From Nymphaea colorata (taxonomy: Eukaryota > Streptophyta > Magnoliopsida > Nymphaeales > Nymphaeaceae): 10,384 nt of DNA. A program made the translations under genes and the position numbers. Below, piece by piece: positions 8,130 through 10,384 of the stretch (position 1 is the stretch's first letter; every line of letters begins with the position of its first letter). The DNA is taken from the NCBI RefSeq assembly GCF_008831285.2, contig NW_022204928.1, positions 20,001 through 30,384 of the forward strand, given 5' to 3'. Under the pieces are notes generated by a model that did not search any database, was not told where the DNA came from, and worked only from the letters and a program-made list of their open reading frames with translations.

Positions 8130-8790
8130 GACAGAGAGAGCTAGAAGAATGCTAGCTATTAGGAATAGAGCTCGAATTCTCGCCTAAGGGTTAGGGAGAA
8201 ATGCGACAAGGAAGGAGAGGAGATTGGGGGCGAAGGGCCAGGTGGCACTCTCGTGCTAACTCGGATGGGGCTAGGGCTGAGATGGGACACGTGGACCAGA
8301 TCTACGGTGGAGGATTGCTGCGGGTCAGATCAAGAGGAAAAGAAGAAACGGCTGAGGAAGAATAGGTAAGGTGCGCGAGGTGGAGGAATTTCCTAAGTCT
8401 AAGGAGGCAAGATCCGAGGGAATAGGGAAAGGGGATCTCGCGGGGCCTGGCTTGAGGACAAGTGGCAGAAGGCGGACGAGGGGGGGAGCTGGCAGGTGAG
8501 GTGGCGAGTGAGGTGGCGGAAGCTGGCTTGGATTGCAACACGTGTCAAGATGAACGCGTGAGAATCCTTGCGATTTAGGGTTGACGCGGTGGAGATGGCG
8601 AGGAGCTGGAGGGGGCTGCGGCTGCGGGATTGCTTCCTGATTTGGTGGAGCAGCTGATGGCGAGCTGATCCTGGATCGGGACAGATGGCAGCAGCTGGGA
8701 CAAGGGCTCAGATGAACGGCTGGAGGGCTGACAGGTGTTGAAACGAAGGGCTAGGATGAACGGAGAAGGACTTACCGGAATCGGATGCTA
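8130..8790. other. Purine-rich plus strand (pyrimidine-rich transcript strand) in R/U5
   Basis: About 650 bp in which the plus strand is dominated by A and G (for example GGAAGGAGAGGAGATTGGGGG), so the element RNA would be rich in C and U. No credible gene is seen. The short open frames here are low-complexity. CU-rich untranslated leaders are common in plant transcripts. Confidence 0.5.
8770..8775 (-). promoter_or_regulatory. Candidate 5' splice site (inner)
   Basis: The minus strand reads TCCG|GTAAGTCC, a near-consensus donor. It lies in the predicted untranslated leader about 2.9 kb upstream of the gag start. Use is not shown by the sequence. Confidence 0.35.
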
Positions 8791-9513
8791 GGCCTCGTCG
8801 GAATCTTCCACTTCACGCCGGCGGCCAGAACTTGATCCGAGAGTCCCGTGACCGATATACCCCTTACAGATTTTTAATTAAAACACTAGGGAAGGAGGGC
8901 AATTCGGTCCTTAACACCGGAATCAATGGCGACCACCGGAATTATCAGCGATGGCCGGATTCAAGCAATTTTCCGGCGAGATTCTATCTCGAGATCCAGC
9001 CGACAGAATTCGCCCCTTTTTGATAATTAGAAAGCTCTTTCTGGGCGATTCACGGGGATCACTCCTCTTCTTCAGATCTCGACCAGAGAGCGAGATTTCG
9101 TAACTTTTGAGCCTCTGGTCTGACAGATCAAAAGGGAGGACAGGCCGCTAGAAATTGTAATTTTCTTATCGTTTTGTCTTCTAATCCGGCCAACTCCCTA
9201 CTAGGGATCAAACGTCTGATTCCAATCCCGCGACGCGATCTCAATTTCTGATTAGAACAGAAAACGCCCAAATATTGATTCCCCTCTCGGGTATGCCGAG
9301 GGAGGAACCGAGTGAAGACGCCCTGTGTTCTAAGGCAGAATGCAGCAATCGGGCAGCGAAGAGAGATCGAGATTCGTCTCCTCTTCGTGTCGAATTGAAG
9401 CCGGCGGTAGTCCGTCGCCTTCAATCTTCCCTATGCTGGAATCGGCCTCACAGTACCTCGTGATCAGGGCAAAGGCACCGATTTCAGAACTTTGAAAAAG
9501 CTCGAAAGGGGGT

Positions 9514-9519
9514 ACTTAC
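9514..9519 (-). promoter_or_regulatory. Candidate 5' splice site (outer)
   Basis: The minus strand reads TCAC|GTAAGTACC, a good donor core placed about 235 nt after the predicted transcription start, at the end of a CT-rich, exon-like stretch (9755-9520). The layout resembles a plant first exon followed by an intron, and the function is inferred. Confidence 0.38.
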
Positions 9520-9780
9520 GTGACAAGGGAGGGATCGCCGCCGGTGGTGGAGATCCGCGATGCCTTCTTCCTTATGCCTATGTCTCAGACGGCGCTCTTC
9601 AAGGAATTTCTGGATTCGGAAGCGCCGTGGAGGTAGAGGACGCGAGGGGGGAGAAGACGCCTGGTTCTCGGTTGAACAAGGTGGAGACGAGAGGGGAGAA
9701 GCCTCGTGCGAGGAGAGAGAGAGTGCCACACCAAATGCCAATCTTTGATAATTTTTGATCCATGTACATTGAGTTACAGA

Positions 9781-9787
9781 ATATATA
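9781..9787 (-). promoter_or_regulatory. TATA-like box of the LTR promoter
   Basis: The minus strand reads GTTTAGTATATATTCTG, with TATATAT at 9787-9781, about 590 bp inside the LTR from its U3 edge. It is the clearest TATA candidate I found in the LTR. A start site about 25-35 bp further on (near 9750-9757) would define U3 as 10377 to about 9755. The box is absent from the 3' LTR because of the deletion. Confidence 0.55.
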
Positions 9788-9853
9788 CTAAACATAATGC
9801 GAGCCTAATTACATGTTATCCTAGCTCGCTTCTTAGTCTAATGTCAAAAATGC

Positions 9854-10080
9854 GCAAGGCACAACCCGCCTTGCTGGTCTCTACTTCAAAACTGAACGTT
9901 GACATGAAATAGATACGCAACCTAACCCGGGCCTAGCGCCCAACTCGAAAATCAAAAGCTAAAGTCCCTAAGTCTTGTGGACTTAGGGCGGGGACCTCGT
10001 GTGGGTTACCGCCCACACTTCGGAATTTCGAGCACGGGTCAAGTCCGATTGACTCGGACCTGAACCTAAGCCTCTGGCTT
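9854..10080. other. Cluster of five short inverted repeats in U3
   Basis: Perfect stems lie at 9854-9874 (GCAAGGC/GCCTTGC, 7 bp), 9966-9988 (CCCTAAGTC/GACTTAGGG, 9 bp), 9999-10018 (GTGTGGG/CCCACAC, 7 bp), 10043-10059 (GTCCGA/TCGGAC, 6 bp) and 10068-10080 (AAGCC/GGCTT, 5 bp). They lie upstream of the TATA-like box. Protein-binding or structural roles are unknown. Confidence 0.55.
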
Positions 10081-10377
10081 TAGATAGGCTCAAGCGTTCG
10101 GGAATTTGGACTCACGCTCGGGTTATCCTGATCAAGCTCGGTGAGCCTCGCAATAGGTCTAGAACTCTTAGTTCCACCGTTGAGCACTCTTTCGGACCTA
10201 GTTGCTCCTCCCACGCCGCCCGCTGCAACTGGCTCGAGTGCTGACTTAGCCTCGCTTGGACTTTCTTCGTGCTGCCTTAGCGCCTGTGTCCACAAATCCG
10301 AGGCCTTTCGTCTTGACCGACTGGTTTCGGCCTGATCACGCCGAGTTGGGTCTGGACCTACAAGTCGGTCCGTAACA

Positions 10378-10384
10378 GACGGCA
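10378..10384. other. Flanking DNA with one half of a presumed target-site duplication
   Basis: After the LTR terminus CGTAACA the sequence is GACGGCA, unlike the interior sequence next to the other LTR. Ty3/gypsy integrase usually duplicates 5 bp, so GACGG (10378-10382) is the predicted duplication. Its partner lies beyond the left end of the window. Confidence 0.55.

Larger units (their letters stand above)
7890..10044. other. 2155-bp LTR segment present only in the 5' LTR
   Basis: This block is bounded by the direct repeat CGGGTCAAGT (7880-7889 and 10035-10044) and is missing from the 3' LTR at 749-758. It holds the G-box cluster, a purine-rich stretch, candidate splice donors, the TATA-like box and part of U3. 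It has no terminal inverted repeats and no transposase-like frame, so an inserted element is unlikely. Confidence 0.8.
1..10377 (-). mobile_element. Ty3/gypsy LTR retrotransposon, chromovirus, probable Tekay/Del clade (3' LTR cut by window start)
   Basis: Seen: two near-identical copies of a long terminal sequence (1-1088 and 6515-10377) flank a 5.4-kb interior. The interior carries, on the minus strand, gag, protease, RT, RNase H, integrase and a chromodomain. A PBS matching initiator Met-tRNA abuts the right copy and a polypurine tract abuts the left copy. Known: integrase after RT/RNase H defines Ty3/gypsy, and a C-terminal chromodomain after integrase defines chromoviruses. LTRs of several kilobases and the chromodomain wording (YVQRQGRTRHEVLVEW) fit Tekay/Del best. 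Inferred: one recent insertion. The right end is complete at 10377, while about 625 bp of the 3' LTR lie beyond position 1. The clade call rests on motif memory, not on a tree. Confidence 0.93.
6515..10377 (-). repeat. 5' LTR, full length, 3863 bp
   Basis: On the plus strand the LTR starts TGTTAGG at 6515 and ends CGTAACA at 10377, so the element strand reads TGTTACGG...CCTAACA with canonical TG/CA ends. The inner edge is fixed by the PBS. The outer edge is fixed by the identity of its last bases with the end of the 3' LTR at 1088, after which the sequences diverge (GACGG against GATTC). Its parts, right to left, are U3 with hairpins and a TATA-like box, a UTR-like region with GTAAGT sites, a purine-rich plus strand, degenerate GGTT repeats, a GC-rich block, and U5. 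No AATAAA poly(A) signal was found by eye on the element strand. Confidence 0.94.

Noticed and set aside
9128-9424. Minus-strand open frame of 98 codons in the 5' LTR
   Set aside because: No recognisable domain, arginine-rich composition typical of untranslated sequence, and located between the candidate splice donors of the leader.
9492-9758. Plus-strand open frame of 88 codons, Gly/Arg/Glu-rich
   Set aside because: Low-complexity translation of the complement of a CT-rich leader, antisense to the element, with no family resemblance.
7890-10034. A DNA transposon inserted in the 5' LTR with a 10-bp target duplication
   Set aside because: The block has no terminal inverted repeats and no transposase-like frame, the sequence texture is continuous at its left edge, and it contains the only good TATA candidate of the LTR. 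Deletion from the other LTR explains it better.
1-10384. CRISPR array, bacterial operon, tRNA or rRNA gene
   Set aside because: No regularly spaced repeats, no ribosome-binding-site-led genes and no RNA-gene signature seen. The tRNA-like 12-mer at 6501-6512 is the PBS, not a tRNA gene.

Overview
The window is almost entirely one plant LTR retrotransposon on the minus strand. It is a Ty3/gypsy chromovirus that best fits the Tekay/Del clade. The support is the domain order gag, protease, reverse transcriptase, RNase H, integrase, C-terminal chromodomain, together with a primer-binding site for initiator Met-tRNA and very long LTRs. Those features, and the G-box and TATA-like motifs in the LTR, indicate the nuclear genome of a flowering plant. 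The species cannot be told from this sequence. No host gene, RNA gene, CRISPR array or prokaryotic feature is supported.

Layout, read in the element's own direction (right to left). 10378-10384 is flanking DNA. 10377-6515 is the 5' LTR (3863 bp, TG...CA ends). Its U3 carries a TATA-like box at 9781-9787, and a very long R/U5 contains candidate 5' splice sites, a G-box cluster, a purine-rich stretch and a degenerate GGTT/TAGG-rich stretch. 6512-6501 is the PBS. 6500-5905 is a leader with strong hairpins. 5904-1047 is the gag-pol region, broken into about fifteen open stretches by single-base frame changes. 1101-1089 is the polypurine tract. 1088-1 is the 3' LTR, whose last ~625 bp lie outside the window.

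Three observations stand out. First, the two LTRs match with at most one substitution over about 1.08 kb but differ by about 23 indel bases, nearly all single. That is the signature of uncorrected long-read errors in a very young insertion rather than of age, so many gag-pol frameshifts may be artefacts. Second, the 3' LTR lacks a 2155-bp block found in the 5' LTR, and the breakpoints lie in a 10-bp direct repeat. This is a deletion by illegitimate recombination (or an assembly error), and it removes the predicted promoter. Third, Gag appears to lack its CCHC zinc knuckle, and the C-terminal pol frame appears to run through the polypurine tract into the LTR.

The parts form one retrotransposition unit. 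U3 drives a minus-strand transcript, Gag packages it, Pol copies it from the tRNA primer and the polypurine tract, and integrase plus chromodomain insert the copy into chromatin. I see no new biological system. The interest lies in the structure and condition of this element.
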